64,000 nucleotides of DNA from Streptomyces sp. NBC_00557 (GCF_036345995.1 NZ_CP107796.1:5890001-5954000), one strand, 5' to 3'; shown: positions 8,506 through 17,450, counted from the first letter of the stretch. Made by a program: numbers and translations. The notes: generated by a model from the sequence alone, not told the origin.

Positions 8506-8676
8506 GCGAACTCCCTTGTGGGGTCAAGGAATCGGGTGCGAGCGAGGGAATGCTCGCGAGGCCGCGTGGCCGGTGGGTGAGCGCTCGGTAAGAAGTTAGT
8601 GACGCGTTCATGTCACGACAAGGGGCGGGCGGGGTTCGCGGCGGAACCTTCACATCCCGTACGATGGGCGGCGCAG

Positions 8677-8787
8677 AAGGGGAGTAGCTCTTCGCCGGAC
8701 CGTCGACATACTGCTCAGCCAGCCTGAGCCGGCGCCCGGAGGCGGACCCCCGGATCCCTCGAGGACCGCCAGCGAGACCTTCGGCAA
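8677..8787 (+). promoter_or_regulatory. yybP-ykoY manganese riboswitch
   Basis: The leader contains AGGGGAGTAGCTC at its 5' end, ACCGTCGACATACTGCTCAG and CAGCCTGAGCC in the middle, and GCGAGACCTTCGGC at its 3' end. These are the conserved blocks of the yybP-ykoY Mn2+ riboswitch in the right order. It lies directly upstream of a UPF0016 gene, a known target class. TACGAT at 8660-8665 could be the -10 box. High Mn2+ is expected to raise expression of the exporter-like gene. Confidence 0.85.
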
Positions 8788-8900
8788 GCAGTGCACGTCC
8801 GTGTCCCCGCGACACGGGCGCGAAGTGTGCTGCCGTGCCGAGGTGTCATCGCATGACGTACCGCACTCTCGGCGGGGCAGCCCCGACCGATTGAGGAACC

Positions 8901-9482
8901 TTGATCAGCATCACCGTGACGGCGCTCGTCTTCGGCGTCATCTTCCTCGCCGAGCTGCCGGACAAGACCGCGCTCGCCGGCCTCGTCCTCGGCACCCGCT
9001 ACCGCGCGAGTCATGTCTTCGCGGGAGTCGCCGCCGCCTTCCTGCTGCACGTCGTGATCGCCGTCGCGGCCGGCAGCGCGCTGACCCTGCTGCCCCAGCG
9101 GATCGTGCACGCCGTCACCGGCGTCCTCTTCGTCGGCGGCGCGGCGATGCTGCTGCTGCACAAGGGCGAGGACGAGGAGGAGATCAGGAAGCCCGCCGAC
9201 CAGTCCTTCTGGAAGGTCGCCGGCACCGGCTTCACGCTGATCCTCGTCGCCGAGTTCGGCGACCTCACCCAGATCATGACCGCCAACCTCGCCGCCCGCT
9301 ACGACGACCCGGTTTCCGTCGGCCTCGGCGCGGTGCTCGGCCTGTGGGCCGTCGCCGGACTCGGCATCGTCGGCGGGAAGGCCCTGATGAGGAGGGTGCC
9401 GCTGCGGCTGATCACGCAGATCGCGGCGCTGCTGATGCTGGGGCTCGGCGTGTGGAGCCTGTACGAGGCGGTGGCGGGCTGA
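8901..9482 (+). CDS. UPF0016/GDT1 (TMEM165-like) manganese transporter
   Basis: A 193-residue protein with six membrane segments arranged as two inverted halves. Each half carries a variant of the family metal motif: AELPDKT in TM1 and AEFGDLTQ in TM4, where the classic form is ExGDKT. A hydrophilic loop rich in Glu and Lys separates the halves. This family exports or exchanges Mn2+ or Ca2+, and the manganese riboswitch upstream supports Mn2+. The start is TTG (8901) with GAGG four bases before it; the next in-frame start would cut TM1. Confidence 0.88.
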   Translation: MISITVTALVFGVIFLAELPDKTALAGLVLGTRYRASHVFAGVAAAFLLHVVIAVAAGSALTLLPQRIVHAVTGVLFVGGAAMLLLHKGEDEEEIRKPADQSFWKVAGTGFTLILVAEFGDLTQIMTANLAARYDDPVSVGLGAVLGLWAVAGLGIVGGKALMRRVPLRLITQIAALLMLGLGVWSLYEAVAG

Positions 9483-9566
9483 GCCCGGCCGAGCTGAACG
9501 TCCGGTGAACCCTTCGCGGCGCGGTGGCGGGACCCGCCCCGGTTTTGTACCGTAGAGAAACAAAGT

Positions 9567-9608
9567 GGCTCCCGCCCGTTTTCCCTGACCGGCGGGCGGG
9601 GCTTCTTT
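9567..9608 (+). terminator. Terminator after the UPF0016 gene
   Basis: CCCGCCCG pairs with CGGGCGGG, extended by GC pairs, around a 14-nt loop and followed by TTCTTT. Confidence 0.65.
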
Positions 9609-9667
9609 GTCCGTCCCTTCGGGGCCTGTCCCACCCTTCGGGGCCTTCTTCGTTCCTGGAGCTGCCG

Positions 9668-10336
9668 ATGACGGCCACCCCCGCGCCCACCGTGCTCACC
9701 GCCCGCGCCCTCCTGCTCGACATGGACGGCACGCTCGTCAACTCGGACGCCGTCGTCGAGCGCATCTGGCGCCGCTGGGCCGAGCGGCACGGGCTGGACG
9801 GCGACGAGGTGATGAAGGTCGTCCACGGCCGGCAGGGGCACGCCTCCATGGCGGTCCTGCTGCCCGGCCGGCCCATGGAGCACAACCTCGCCGACAACGC
9901 GCGCATGCTCGCCGAGGAGACCGCCGACACCGAGGGCGTCGTGGAGATCCCCGGCGCCTCGGCCCTCCTCGCCTCCCTGCGCGGACTGCCGCACGCGCTG
10001 GTGACCTCCGCCGACGTGCCGCTGTCCACCGCGCGCATGAACGCCGCCGGGCTGCCGCTGCCGGAGGTCCGCATCACCGCCGAGTCGGTCGGCGCGAGCA
10101 AGCCCGACCCGGAGGGCTTCCTGAAGGGCGCGGCCGAGCTGGGCGTCGATCCGGCCGACTGCGTGGTCTTCGAGGACTCGGGGGCCGGGATCGAGGCGGG
10201 CCGCTCCGCGGGGATGACCGTGGTGGGCGTCGGCCCGCGCGCGGGGCTGCACGGGCCGGACGTGGTGGTGCGCGACCTCACGCAGGTGCGGGTGGAGGCG
10301 ACGGGGGACGGGGCGATGCGGGTGCACATCGGCTGA
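9668..10336 (+). CDS. HAD-IA sugar/small-molecule phosphatase
   Basis: A 222-residue HAD hydrolase. Motif I is LLLDMDGTLVNSD (nucleophile D18, acid D20), motif II is VTSADVP, motif III is GASKPDPEGF and motif IV is VVFEDSGAGIEAG. A helical cap lies between motifs I and II. This order matches the beta-phosphoglucomutase/GPP-like phosphatases such as YfbT-type sugar phosphatases. The true substrate is not evident. The ATG at 9668 follows TGGAG. The gene stands alone. Confidence 0.85.
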   Translation: MTATPAPTVLTARALLLDMDGTLVNSDAVVERIWRRWAERHGLDGDEVMKVVHGRQGHASMAVLLPGRPMEHNLADNARMLAEETADTEGVVEIPGASALLASLRGLPHALVTSADVPLSTARMNAAGLPLPEVRITAESVGASKPDPEGFLKGAAELGVDPADCVVFEDSGAGIEAGRSAGMTVVGVGPRAGLHGPDVVVRDLTQVRVEATGDGAMRVHIG

Positions 10337-10476
10337 CGCCCGCTCGCGCCCGCCCGGGGAAAGCAGGGCGTGCCGGTCGGGTGGGGTTTCGGCCCGGGTG
10401 CCGGTGCGCGGTGCGTGGTGTGCCGGGTGGCGTCCTTGGGGGTCTGCCCCGCCGGCGCCGGACGGCGGCTGCGGCT

Positions 10477-11496
10477 CTACGGCTCGGCAGTCTCCGCCTC
10501 CAGGCTCTTCCGGGTCGCCGGTCCGTACACGCCCAGGGTGTCGCCGCGGATGCCGCGCGCCAGTTGGTAGGTGCGTACGGCATCCTCCACGGGACGGGTG
10601 AAGACGCCGGTGATCTGGTCGCCGTACAGGTTCAGCCGGCGCAGGCGCTGCTGGAGTCCGGCCACTTCCGGGCCCCGGTCGCCGAGTTGCAGCACCGGGG
10701 CCGCCGCGGGGGTGCTCCGCGTGGTGGTGGAGGCGGTGGGGGAGGCCGGGCGGGTCGTACCGGAGGCGGAGCCGGTCGGGGACGGCGACGCGGACGGCTT
10801 CGCGGAGGGACTCGCCGGAGGGGGTGTGGAGGACTGCGCCGTCGGCACGGCGGAGTACGGCGGCGCGGGCGAGGAGGGCGCCGTCGGTGACGCCGGGGTC
10901 GAGCCGCGTACGTCCGGCACGCTCTCCCGCACCTCCTGAGCCGCCCGGTCCCGGGTCGGCGGGTGGTACGACAGCAGCCCGCTCGCCAACCCGGCCGCGG
11001 CCACGACGGCCACTCCCGCACCGGCGACCGACACCAGCACGGCACGACGAGCACTCCGCGGGCGCGGGCGCACATCCGGCCCGGCGCCGTCCGGCTGCCG
11101 CTCCGTCGCGTCCGGTGGCCGTAGGTCCTCGGCGTGCGGCTGCGTCCCCGTCCCGGCCGCCCGGTCCCCCGGGTCCCCGGCCCCGTCTGCCGCGTTCCCG
11201 GTCCCGCCCCCCGCGCTCTCCGCCCGGCCTCCCGCGGGCCCGGCGTTCCCGTCCACGGCCGGCGATGTGCCGGTCGCGGCCGGGGTGTCCGGTGTCGTAA
11301 CGGGCCCCTCGAAGTCCACGTACGGGCGGATGCGCAAGGGGTCGAAGTCCTCCGCCGCCGCGGCCTCGGCCGTGCGCGTCTCCTGGAGAGCCTCGGCCGC
11401 GCGGGCCGTGCAGTCGCAGGACGGGCTGCGGTCCGGGCGTCTGGGCGCACCGCACTCCGGGCAGGCGTGGTCCAGAGGACCCTCGGAATCAGTCAT
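10477..11496 (-). CDS. Membrane protein with N-terminal zinc finger and C-terminal peptidoglycan-binding domain
   Basis: A 339-residue protein in three parts. A cytoplasmic N-terminus carries CPECGAPRRPDRSPSCDC, a likely zinc knuckle. One TM segment lies near residues 150-170 (AVLVSVAGAGVAVVAAAGLA). A long Ser/Pro/Thr-rich external linker then leads to a PG_binding_1 fold at the end (LQLGDRGPEVAGLQQRLRRL, then YGDQITGVFTRPVEDAVRTY). It probably ties the membrane to the cell wall. It is divergent to the MFS pump gene, with 141 bases between starts. Confidence 0.8.
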   Translation of the reverse strand: MTDSEGPLDHACPECGAPRRPDRSPSCDCTARAAEALQETRTAEAAAAEDFDPLRIRPYVDFEGPVTTPDTPAATGTSPAVDGNAGPAGGRAESAGGGTGNAADGAGDPGDRAAGTGTQPHAEDLRPPDATERQPDGAGPDVRPRPRSARRAVLVSVAGAGVAVVAAAGLASGLLSYHPPTRDRAAQEVRESVPDVRGSTPASPTAPSSPAPPYSAVPTAQSSTPPPASPSAKPSASPSPTGSASGTTRPASPTASTTTRSTPAAAPVLQLGDRGPEVAGLQQRLRRLNLYGDQITGVFTRPVEDAVRTYQLARGIRGDTLGVYGPATRKSLEAETAEP

Positions 11497-11637
11497 GTGT
11501 TCGTCCCTCCCCTCACGAACCACAGACCTTATGCGCACCTTCTTCGCATGCGCCGCCGGAAACGCGGGACTCAACAGGCCATAAAAGGTGACACCGACCA
11601 CGATGGAAGAGGTGCACCCGAGCCCCGGGAGGTCTCC

Positions 11638-13677
11638 ATGGCCCTGGACACGCACGGCACGGAGAAGGAGGCGCAGGCCGCCGAGCACGTCACCGGCAAC
11701 GTGTTCGTCTCGATCGGTGCCCTGCTCCTCGGCCTGCTGCTCGCCGCACTCGACCAGACCATCGTGTCGACCGCGCTGCCCACCATCGTCAGCGATCTGG
11801 GCGGACTCGAGCACCTGTCCTGGGTCGTCACCGCCTACCTGCTCGCCTCGACCGCCGCGACCCCGCTGTGGGGCAAGCTCGGCGACCAGTACGGCCGCAA
11901 ACGGCTCTTCCAGACCGCGATCGTCATCTTCCTGATCGGCTCCGCGCTGTGCGGCATGGCGCAGAACATGCCCCAGCTGATCGCGTTCCGCGCGCTGCAG
12001 GGACTCGGCGGCGGCGGGCTGATGGTGCTGTCCATGGCGATCGTCGGCGACATCGTGCCGCCGCGCGAACGCGGCCGCTACCAAGGGCTGTTCGGGGCCG
12101 TGTTCGGGGCGACGAGCGTGCTCGGGCCGCTGCTCGGCGGGCTGTTCACCCAGCACCTGAGCTGGCGCTGGGTGTTCTACGTCAATCTGCCCGTCGGCGC
12201 CGTCGCCCTCGCCGTGATCGCCACCGCCCTGGACATCCCGCGCCGCACCGCCCGCCACGTCATCGACTACCTCGGCACCCTCCTGATCGCCTCCGTCGCG
12301 ACCTGCCTCGTCCTGGTCGCCTCCCTCGGCGGCACCACCTGGGCCTGGGAATCGCCGCAGATCACCGGGCTGGCCGTGCTGGGCGTGCTGCTCGCCGTGG
12401 CGTTCGTCGCCGTCGAGCGGCGGGCCGCCGAACCCGTGCTGCCGCTGAAGCTGTTCGGCATCCGCACCTTCACGCTCGCCGCCGTCATCGGCTTCATCGT
12501 CGGCTTCGCCATGTTCGGCGCGATGACCTATCTGCCGACGTTCCTTCAGGTCGTGCACGGCATCTCGCCGACCCTGTCCGGCGTGCACATGCTGCCCATG
12601 GTCGTCGGCCTGCTGCTGTCGTCCACCGTCTCCGGGCAGATCGTCAGCCGCACCGGCCGCTGGAAGGTCTTCCCGGTCACCGGCACCGCCGTCACCACCA
12701 TCGGCCTGCTCCTGCTGCACCGGCTCGACGAGCACAGCCCGACCGCCGCGATGAGCGCCTGCTTCTTCGTCTTCGGCCTCGGACTCGGCCTGGTCATGCA
12801 GGTGCTGATCCTCGTCGTGCAGAACGCGGTGTCGTACGAGGACCTGGGCGTCGCCACCTCCGGCGCGACCTTCTTCCGCTCCATCGGCGCCTCCTTCGGC
12901 GTGGCCGTCTTCGGCACGGTGTTCGCGAGCCGGCTCGGCGACAAGCTCACCGCCGCCTTCCGCGGCGCCCACCTGCCGCCCGGCGTCTCCGCGAACACGC
13001 TCAAGTCCGACCCCCGCGGCATCGCCGCCCTGCCGCCCGCCCTGCGCCCGGCGGCCCTGCACGCCTTCGCGTCCGCCATCACCGACGTCTTCCTGTACGC
13101 CGCCCCCGTCGCCGTCCTCGGCTTCCTGCTGGCCTGGTTCCTGAAGGAGGACCGGTTGCGCGGCTCGGTCACCGCGCCGGACGCCTCCGAGACCATCCCG
13201 CCCAACCCGGTCGAGCGCTCCTCCTACGACGAGTGCGCGCGGGCCCTGTCCCTGCTCGGCACCCGCGAGGGCCGCCGCGCGATCTACCGCACGATCACCG
13301 AACGGGCCGGGTACGACCTGCTGCCCGCCGCCAGCTGGATGCTGCTGCGCATCCGCAAGTACGGCTCCGTCGAACCGGCCCTGCTCGCCGAGCGCAGCCC
13401 CGTCCCGCTCGACGCCGTCATCGCCGCCGCCCGCCAGGTCGAGGAACGGCACCTCGCCGAACGGTGTGGCCTGGACCTGTACTTGACCGCGTCCGGCCGG
13501 GTGGCCGCCGCCCGGCTCGCCAAGGCCCGCGAGGAGTCCCTCGCGGAACTCCTCGGCGACTGGTGGACGACCGGCCGTCCGACCGACCTGACCCAGCTCG
13601 TCAGGGAACTGACCGCCGAACTGTGCGGCACCGACCGCGAACGCCCCCACGAGGAGGCGGGGGTCAGGGCCCGCTGA
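11638..13677 (+). CDS. DHA2-type MFS multidrug transporter with MarR-like C-terminal domain
   Basis: A 679-residue protein. The first about 510 residues form a 14-TM EmrB/QacA transporter: ALDQTIVSTALPTI in TM1, motif A GKLGDQYGRKRLF, and motif C GATSVLGPLLGGLF. After TM14 comes a soluble tail of about 150 residues (from SSYDECARALSLL). Its ALLAERSPVPLDAVIAAARQVEERHLAER and LTASGRVAAARL stretches resemble a MarR winged helix. The start is ATG with GGGAGG upstream. The tail could sense drug or control transport; no adjacent regulator gene exists. It overlaps the convergent acetyltransferase gene by 14 bases. Confidence 0.85.
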   Translation: MALDTHGTEKEAQAAEHVTGNVFVSIGALLLGLLLAALDQTIVSTALPTIVSDLGGLEHLSWVVTAYLLASTAATPLWGKLGDQYGRKRLFQTAIVIFLIGSALCGMAQNMPQLIAFRALQGLGGGGLMVLSMAIVGDIVPPRERGRYQGLFGAVFGATSVLGPLLGGLFTQHLSWRWVFYVNLPVGAVALAVIATALDIPRRTARHVIDYLGTLLIASVATCLVLVASLGGTTWAWESPQITGLAVLGVLLAVAFVAVERRAAEPVLPLKLFGIRTFTLAAVIGFIVGFAMFGAMTYLPTFLQVVHGISPTLSGVHMLPMVVGLLLSSTVSGQIVSRTGRWKVFPVTGTAVTTIGLLLLHRLDEHSPTAAMSACFFVFGLGLGLVMQVLILVVQNAVSYEDLGVATSGATFFRSIGASFGVAVFGTVFASRLGDKLTAAFRGAHLPPGVSANTLKSDPRGIAALPPALRPAALHAFASAITDVFLYAAPVAVLGFLLAWFLKEDRLRGSVTAPDASETIPPNPVERSSYDECARALSLLGTREGRRAIYRTITERAGYDLLPAASWMLLRIRKYGSVEPALLAERSPVPLDAVIAAARQVEERHLAERCGLDLYLTASGRVAAARLAKAREESLAELLGDWWTTGRPTDLTQLVRELTAELCGTDRERPHEEAGVRAR

Positions 13678-14167
13678 CCGCCAGCTCCTTGCGGAACCAG
13701 TGCTCCGCGTACACGTCGTCGTTGTGCGGGGCGGTCTCGGTGTAGCCGAGGCGGGCGTACAGGGCGCGGGCCTCGACCAGGTCGTCCCGGGTGTCCAGGA
13801 GCAGCCGCCGGGCGCCCAGCGCGCGGGCCGCCTCCTCGGCGGCGGCCACGAGGAGCGGGGCGCCGCCCCTGCCGCGCAGGTGCCGGTGCACGAACACCCG
13901 GGTCAGCTCGGCCGTGTCGGGCTCCAGCAGCCGTACCCCCGCCGAACCGGCCGGCTCGCCGTCGTACCGGCCCACGAGCAACCGTCCGGTCGGCGGGGCG
14001 AGTTCGGCGCCGGTCCGGGCGGCGATCTCCCGCTCCAGCTCCTCCGGGTCGGTGCGCCGGCCCTCGTGCAACAGGTACCAGCGGTCGCTGACCTCGGTGT
14101 AGTACGCCCGCCACAGCGCGGCGGCGACCGGGGAGTCGTACGGCTCCGGGCTGATCGTCCACGTCAT
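13664..14167 (-). CDS. GNAT family N-acetyltransferase
   Basis: A 167-residue protein with the acetyl-CoA-binding motif A (AELTRVFVHRHLRGRGGAPLL, containing RxxGxxG/A) and the LLLDTRDDLVEARALYARLGY motif B typical of GNAT enzymes. The start is ATG at 14167; an upstream in-frame ATG at 14176 would add three residues. The substrate is unknown. The final codons overlap the MFS gene. Confidence 0.85.
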   Translation of the reverse strand: MTWTISPEPYDSPVAAALWRAYYTEVSDRWYLLHEGRRTDPEELEREIAARTGAELAPPTGRLLVGRYDGEPAGSAGVRLLEPDTAELTRVFVHRHLRGRGGAPLLVAAAEEAARALGARRLLLDTRDDLVEARALYARLGYTETAPHNDDVYAEHWFRKELAVSGP

Positions 14168-14356
14168 GGCGCCCATTGTCGGCGGCCGTGGCGACACCGC
14201 CGAGCGGTTTTCCGGCGGGCGCGGGGTGCGGCCGCGGCCGGTCACCCGGTGCGGCGCGGGCGCCGCCTCGGTGCACCGGCCGCCGTTTGTGACGGTTCTC
14301 GCGGGTGACCCGGAAGGAGAGCCGGCCAAGGGGGCCGGCGCGAGCGGAAGGCAACC

Positions 14357-14989
14357 ATGTCCACAGGCCTGATCGTGTTGATTGTGATCGTCGCGGTCCT
14401 GGTCGTCGGCGCGGCCGTCGCCCTGGCCCGGTTCCGCCGCGGGCGGGCCGGCGGGGCCGGCCTGAAGCGGCGCTTCGGACCCGAGTACGAGCGGACCGTC
14501 GCCCGGCACGGCGGTGACACCAAGGCCGCCGAACAGGAACTGGCCGAGCGTCTCGAACGCCACGGAGACCTGCGGGAACGGCCGCTGGACCCGGCCGGGC
14601 GTGAGCAGTTCGAGGCCCGCTGGACGGCCGTACAGGAACACTTCGTCGACGCGCCGCGGCAGGCGGTGGCCGAGGCCGACCGGCTGCTCGCGGAAGTCGC
14701 CGCCGCACGCGGCTACCCGGACGGCGGACGGTACGACGAGCAGCTCGCCGCGCTGTCCGTGCACCACGCCGACCATGTCGACGGCTATCGGCGGGTGCAC
14801 CAGGTGGCCCAGGCCGGGCCGAGCCACGGGCTGACCGAGGCGGGCTCCGGCACCGAGGAGATGCGCACCGCGCTCGTCGACGCCCGCGCCCTCTTCGAGG
14901 ACCTGACTCACCCTGCCCGGGAGACCGGCCGCCATCGCGCGACCCACGCGCCGCGGGTGCTCGCCCGGAGCCATCCGAAGGAGAGCTGA
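14357..14989 (+). CDS. Single-TM protein with paralogous helical domain (1)
   Basis: A 210-residue protein. An N-terminal TM (GLIVLIVIVAVLVVGAAVALA) is followed by RRFGPEYERTVARHGGDTKAAEQ and a helical domain containing RWTAVQEHFVDAPRQAVAEA. The FVDxPRxAVxxADxLLxEVA block recurs in the next gene, five bases downstream, so the two are tandem paralogues and probably one operon. GGAAGG precedes the ATG. The N-terminal half is a common Streptomyces membrane-anchored domain. No function is known. Confidence 0.75.
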   Translation: MSTGLIVLIVIVAVLVVGAAVALARFRRGRAGGAGLKRRFGPEYERTVARHGGDTKAAEQELAERLERHGDLRERPLDPAGREQFEARWTAVQEHFVDAPRQAVAEADRLLAEVAAARGYPDGGRYDEQLAALSVHHADHVDGYRRVHQVAQAGPSHGLTEAGSGTEEMRTALVDARALFEDLTHPARETGRHRATHAPRVLARSHPKES

Positions 14990-14994
14990 GCGTC

Positions 14995-15768
14995 ATGACG
15001 GACAGGACGAGCGGTCCCGGCGACGAGCGCGAAGCGCCTCGGGCCGGCCGCATCCCGCAGCCGCTGCCGGACGAGGACTGGACCCCCGAGGACGCGCCGC
15101 TGCACCACCACACCCCGAGGGACCTGCCGGAGGCTCCCGGCGAGGGCCGGATGTCCGGTGAGAGGGGAGCCGGGCACGACAGTCCCATGCCGGACGACGG
15201 GCTGGGGGTGCCGTCCTCCGGGGAGATGGCCGGGCGGGAGGCGCACACGACCGACTACCCGGCGCCGGACGCCTGGCCGGCTGCACCGGGCGGCAGGGCG
15301 ACGACGCCCGGCCCCGCCACCGCACCCGAGCCCGCGGCCGGTACCGGCGGCGCGGCCGGACGCGCCGGCGGGCCCGGGCCGGAAGGCGACCGTGCGGGTG
15401 TGCCCGCGGCCGCACCCGGTGGTTCCGCTGCCGCCTCCTCCGGCGCTGTCGGTGAGGCCGCTCCCGGCCCCTCCGGGGTGGGCGCGCCCCTGCTGCCGCA
15501 CGAGGAGACCGATCGGTGGGAGCAGGAGATGCGCCGTCTGGCCGCGGGGTTCGTGGACGAGCCCCGTACCGCGGTCGAGCAGGCCGATCACGTGCTGGAG
15601 GAGATCGCGGGGCGGTTCGAGGAAGCCGTGGAGCGGCGCCGCCGTACGCTGCGCCGGTCCTGGGAGGCCTCCGAGGACCGGGGCCCGGGCTCGGACGCCG
15701 ACACCGAGCAACTGCGGCTCGCCCTGCGCGACTACCGTGAGCTGGCCGGACGGCTGCTGCACATGTGA
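14995..15768 (+). CDS. Soluble paralogue of the preceding helical-domain protein (2)
   Basis: A 257-residue protein. The first about 165 residues are disordered (Pro, Gly, Ala and charged). The C-terminal about 90 residues contain RLAAGFVDEPRTAVEQADHV, matching the domain in the upstream gene, and end in TEQLRLALRDYRELAGRLL. It has no TM segment, so the pair could be a membrane-bound and a soluble partner. The ATG follows AAGGAGAGCTGAGCGTC. The function is unknown. Confidence 0.75.
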   Translation: MTDRTSGPGDEREAPRAGRIPQPLPDEDWTPEDAPLHHHTPRDLPEAPGEGRMSGERGAGHDSPMPDDGLGVPSSGEMAGREAHTTDYPAPDAWPAAPGGRATTPGPATAPEPAAGTGGAAGRAGGPGPEGDRAGVPAAAPGGSAAASSGAVGEAAPGPSGVGAPLLPHEETDRWEQEMRRLAAGFVDEPRTAVEQADHVLEEIAGRFEEAVERRRRTLRRSWEASEDRGPGSDADTEQLRLALRDYRELAGRLLHM

Positions 15769-15773
15769 GCCCT

Positions 15774-15811
15774 GGATCCGCCCGCCGCGCGCCTACGCGG
15801 CGCCCGGATCC
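15774..15811. terminator. Bidirectional hairpin between convergent genes
   Basis: GGATCCG/CGGATCC and GCCGCG/CGCGGC form a two-part stem. The hairpin includes the last codons of the DUF1992 gene. No clear T-tract is present. Confidence 0.5.
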
Positions 15812-16230
15812 GGCAGTTCCCTCCCGGCGGCAGCCCTGCGCTGCCGCCACTCGCGTACGACCTCCTCGACGTCGTACGGCTTCCTGCCCAGCGGGGGACC
15901 GGGCGGCGGCTTGAACATCATGTCCTTGATCTTGACGTTGACGTCCTCGATGATCTTCCGGGCGATCCGCTCGGACGGCGCCGCGTAGGCCGCCGCGAGC
16001 GCGTCCTCCGCCTCCTTGCGCAGGGCGAGGGCGGGAGGCAGGACCGACAGCCCCTCGCGCGCCAACTTCCGCTTGACCCACCACAGTTCGTCGTACGCGG
16101 CGTACAGATCGGCGGGCAGCGGCTCCCCCGCCCCCGGCAGCCGCTCGAACTCACCGCGCCGCTGCGCGTCGCGGATCTGCTTGTCGGCCCAGGACTCGAA
16201 CGGCACACCCGGTGGTTTTCGCTCGGTCAT
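15793..16230 (-). CDS. DUF1992 (DnaJC28-like conserved domain) protein
   Basis: A 145-residue protein with the full DUF1992 pattern: FESWADKQIRDAQRRGEFERLPGAGEPLP at the N-terminus, then WWVKRKLAREGL and a helical region with RIARKIIEDVNVKI. This domain occurs C-terminal to the J-domain in DNAJC28 and stands alone in bacteria. The start is ATG. The molecular function is not established. Confidence 0.88.
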   Translation of the reverse strand: MTERKPPGVPFESWADKQIRDAQRRGEFERLPGAGEPLPADLYAAYDELWWVKRKLAREGLSVLPPALALRKEAEDALAAAYAAPSERIARKIIEDVNVKIKDMMFKPPPGPPLGRKPYDVEEVVREWRQRRAAAGRELPDPGAA

Positions 16231-16357
16231 GAACCCATTGTGCCGGACGCGGCCCGGCCGGGCGTTTTATCATGCGGCGGCGGTCCGCCGATCCGGCCGC
16301 CGTGCCACGATGGTCGTGCAGCTGGTCTCGCAGCTGGTCGTACAGGGGGAAACGCAC

Positions 16358-16750
16358 GTGCTCGAACTCACCATGGCCACCGTCTCCGGGGAGGACGCGG
16401 GCGCCACCGCCGGCATGACGATGGCCGAGGCGCCGAGCGAGCCGGGCGCCGTGCTCCGGGTCGGCCGGGACGCGTCGGTGTGCCGGCTGGTCACCCCCGA
16501 GGACTGGCTGTTCGTCTCCCGGGTCCATCTGGAGTTCGTGTGCGGCCCCGACGGCGGCTGGCACCTCACCTGGCTGCGCGGATCCCAGCCCGACCCGGCC
16601 GCAGAAGTGCGGCTGACCGCCGGGGAGTACGCGCAGCCCCTCGGCTACGGCGCGACCGTGGCCCTGCCGCGCGGCGGATCCGGCGAGATCGTCGTCCAGG
16701 ACCGCACCGCGCCGCGCAGCGTCAACGTCGGCTTCCACCACGAGGCTTGA
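16358..16750 (+). CDS. FHA-like domain protein
   Basis: A 130-residue protein. AVLRVGRDASVCRLV, VSRVHLEFVCGPDGGWHL and the late VALPRGGSGEIVVQ strand match the forkhead-associated fold: Gly-Arg, then Ser-Arg-x-His. FHA domains bind phosphothreonine peptides made by Ser/Thr kinases, but no kinase is nearby. The GTG at 16358 is preferred because GGGGGA lies 7 bases before it; a longer frame from 16310 has no ribosome-binding site. Confidence 0.7.
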   Translation: MLELTMATVSGEDAGATAGMTMAEAPSEPGAVLRVGRDASVCRLVTPEDWLFVSRVHLEFVCGPDGGWHLTWLRGSQPDPAAEVRLTAGEYAQPLGYGATVALPRGGSGEIVVQDRTAPRSVNVGFHHEA

Positions 16751-16778
16751 GCGCTCGGCCGGCCGGCGCCGACGCGGC

Positions 16779-17450
16779 TCACTCCAGCACCCGGGCCAGC
16801 GCGAAGCCGTCGTAGCCCTTGGCGCCGACCGTCTGGATCGCCGTGCCGCTCAGCCGCGGATGGGTGGCGATCAGCTCGATCGCGGCGCGCGTGCCCACCA
16901 CGTCGGGCTCGGTGCTGTCCGCGTCGGTGACCCGGCCGCCGCGCACCACGTTGTCCAGGACGATCAGGCTGCCGGTGCGGGTGAGCCGCAGCGCCCACTC
17001 CACGTAGTGCGCGTTGTTGGCCTTGTCGGCGTCGATGAAGACCAGGTCGAACGGGGCCGGGTTCTCGTCGGCGAGCTTGGGCAGCGACTCCAGGGCGGGG
17101 CCCACCCGCACCTCGGCGATCCGGTCCAGGCCGGCCCTGGCGATGTTGCGGGTCGCCACCTCGGCGTGCTTGGCGCTGTACTCGAGGGACACGAGCCTGC
17201 CGTCCTCCGGCAGGGCGCGGGCCAGCCAGATCGTGCTGTACCCGCCGAGCGTGCCGATCTCCAGGATGTGCCGTGCGCCCTGCACCTGGGCGAGCAGCTG
17301 GAGCAGCTTGCCCTGTGCCGCCGTGACGGCGATGTGCGGCAGCCCGGCCGCGTCGTTCTCCCGCAGGGCCGCCCGCAGCGCCTCGTCGTCGGGCGCGAGG
17401 CGGCTGGTGAAGTAGTCGTCGACGTCGTCCCAGAGCTGGGAGTCGCTCAT
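16779..17450 (-). CDS. SAM-dependent O-methyltransferase (family 3, COMT-like)
   Basis: A 223-residue class I methyltransferase. The SAM-binding LEIGTLGGYSTIWLARAL (about residues 62-79), LVSLEYSAKHAEVA, the metal-binding VFIDADKANN and IVLDNVVRGG match the catechol O-methyltransferase-like family, which uses a divalent cation to methylate a vicinal diol. The start is ATG at 17450. The substrate is unknown, and the gene appears to be transcribed alone. Confidence 0.88.
   Translation of the reverse strand: MSDSQLWDDVDDYFTSRLAPDDEALRAALRENDAAGLPHIAVTAAQGKLLQLLAQVQGARHILEIGTLGGYSTIWLARALPEDGRLVSLEYSAKHAEVATRNIARAGLDRIAEVRVGPALESLPKLADENPAPFDLVFIDADKANNAHYVEWALRLTRTGSLIVLDNVVRGGRVTDADSTEPDVVGTRAAIELIATHPRLSGTAIQTVGAKGYDGFALARVLE

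Noticed and set aside
11497..13650. Minus-strand extension upstream of the zinc-finger/PG-binding protein
   Set aside because: Antisense to the MFS pump gene and low-complexity Gly/Asp/Arg. The ATG at 11496 begins the plausible protein.
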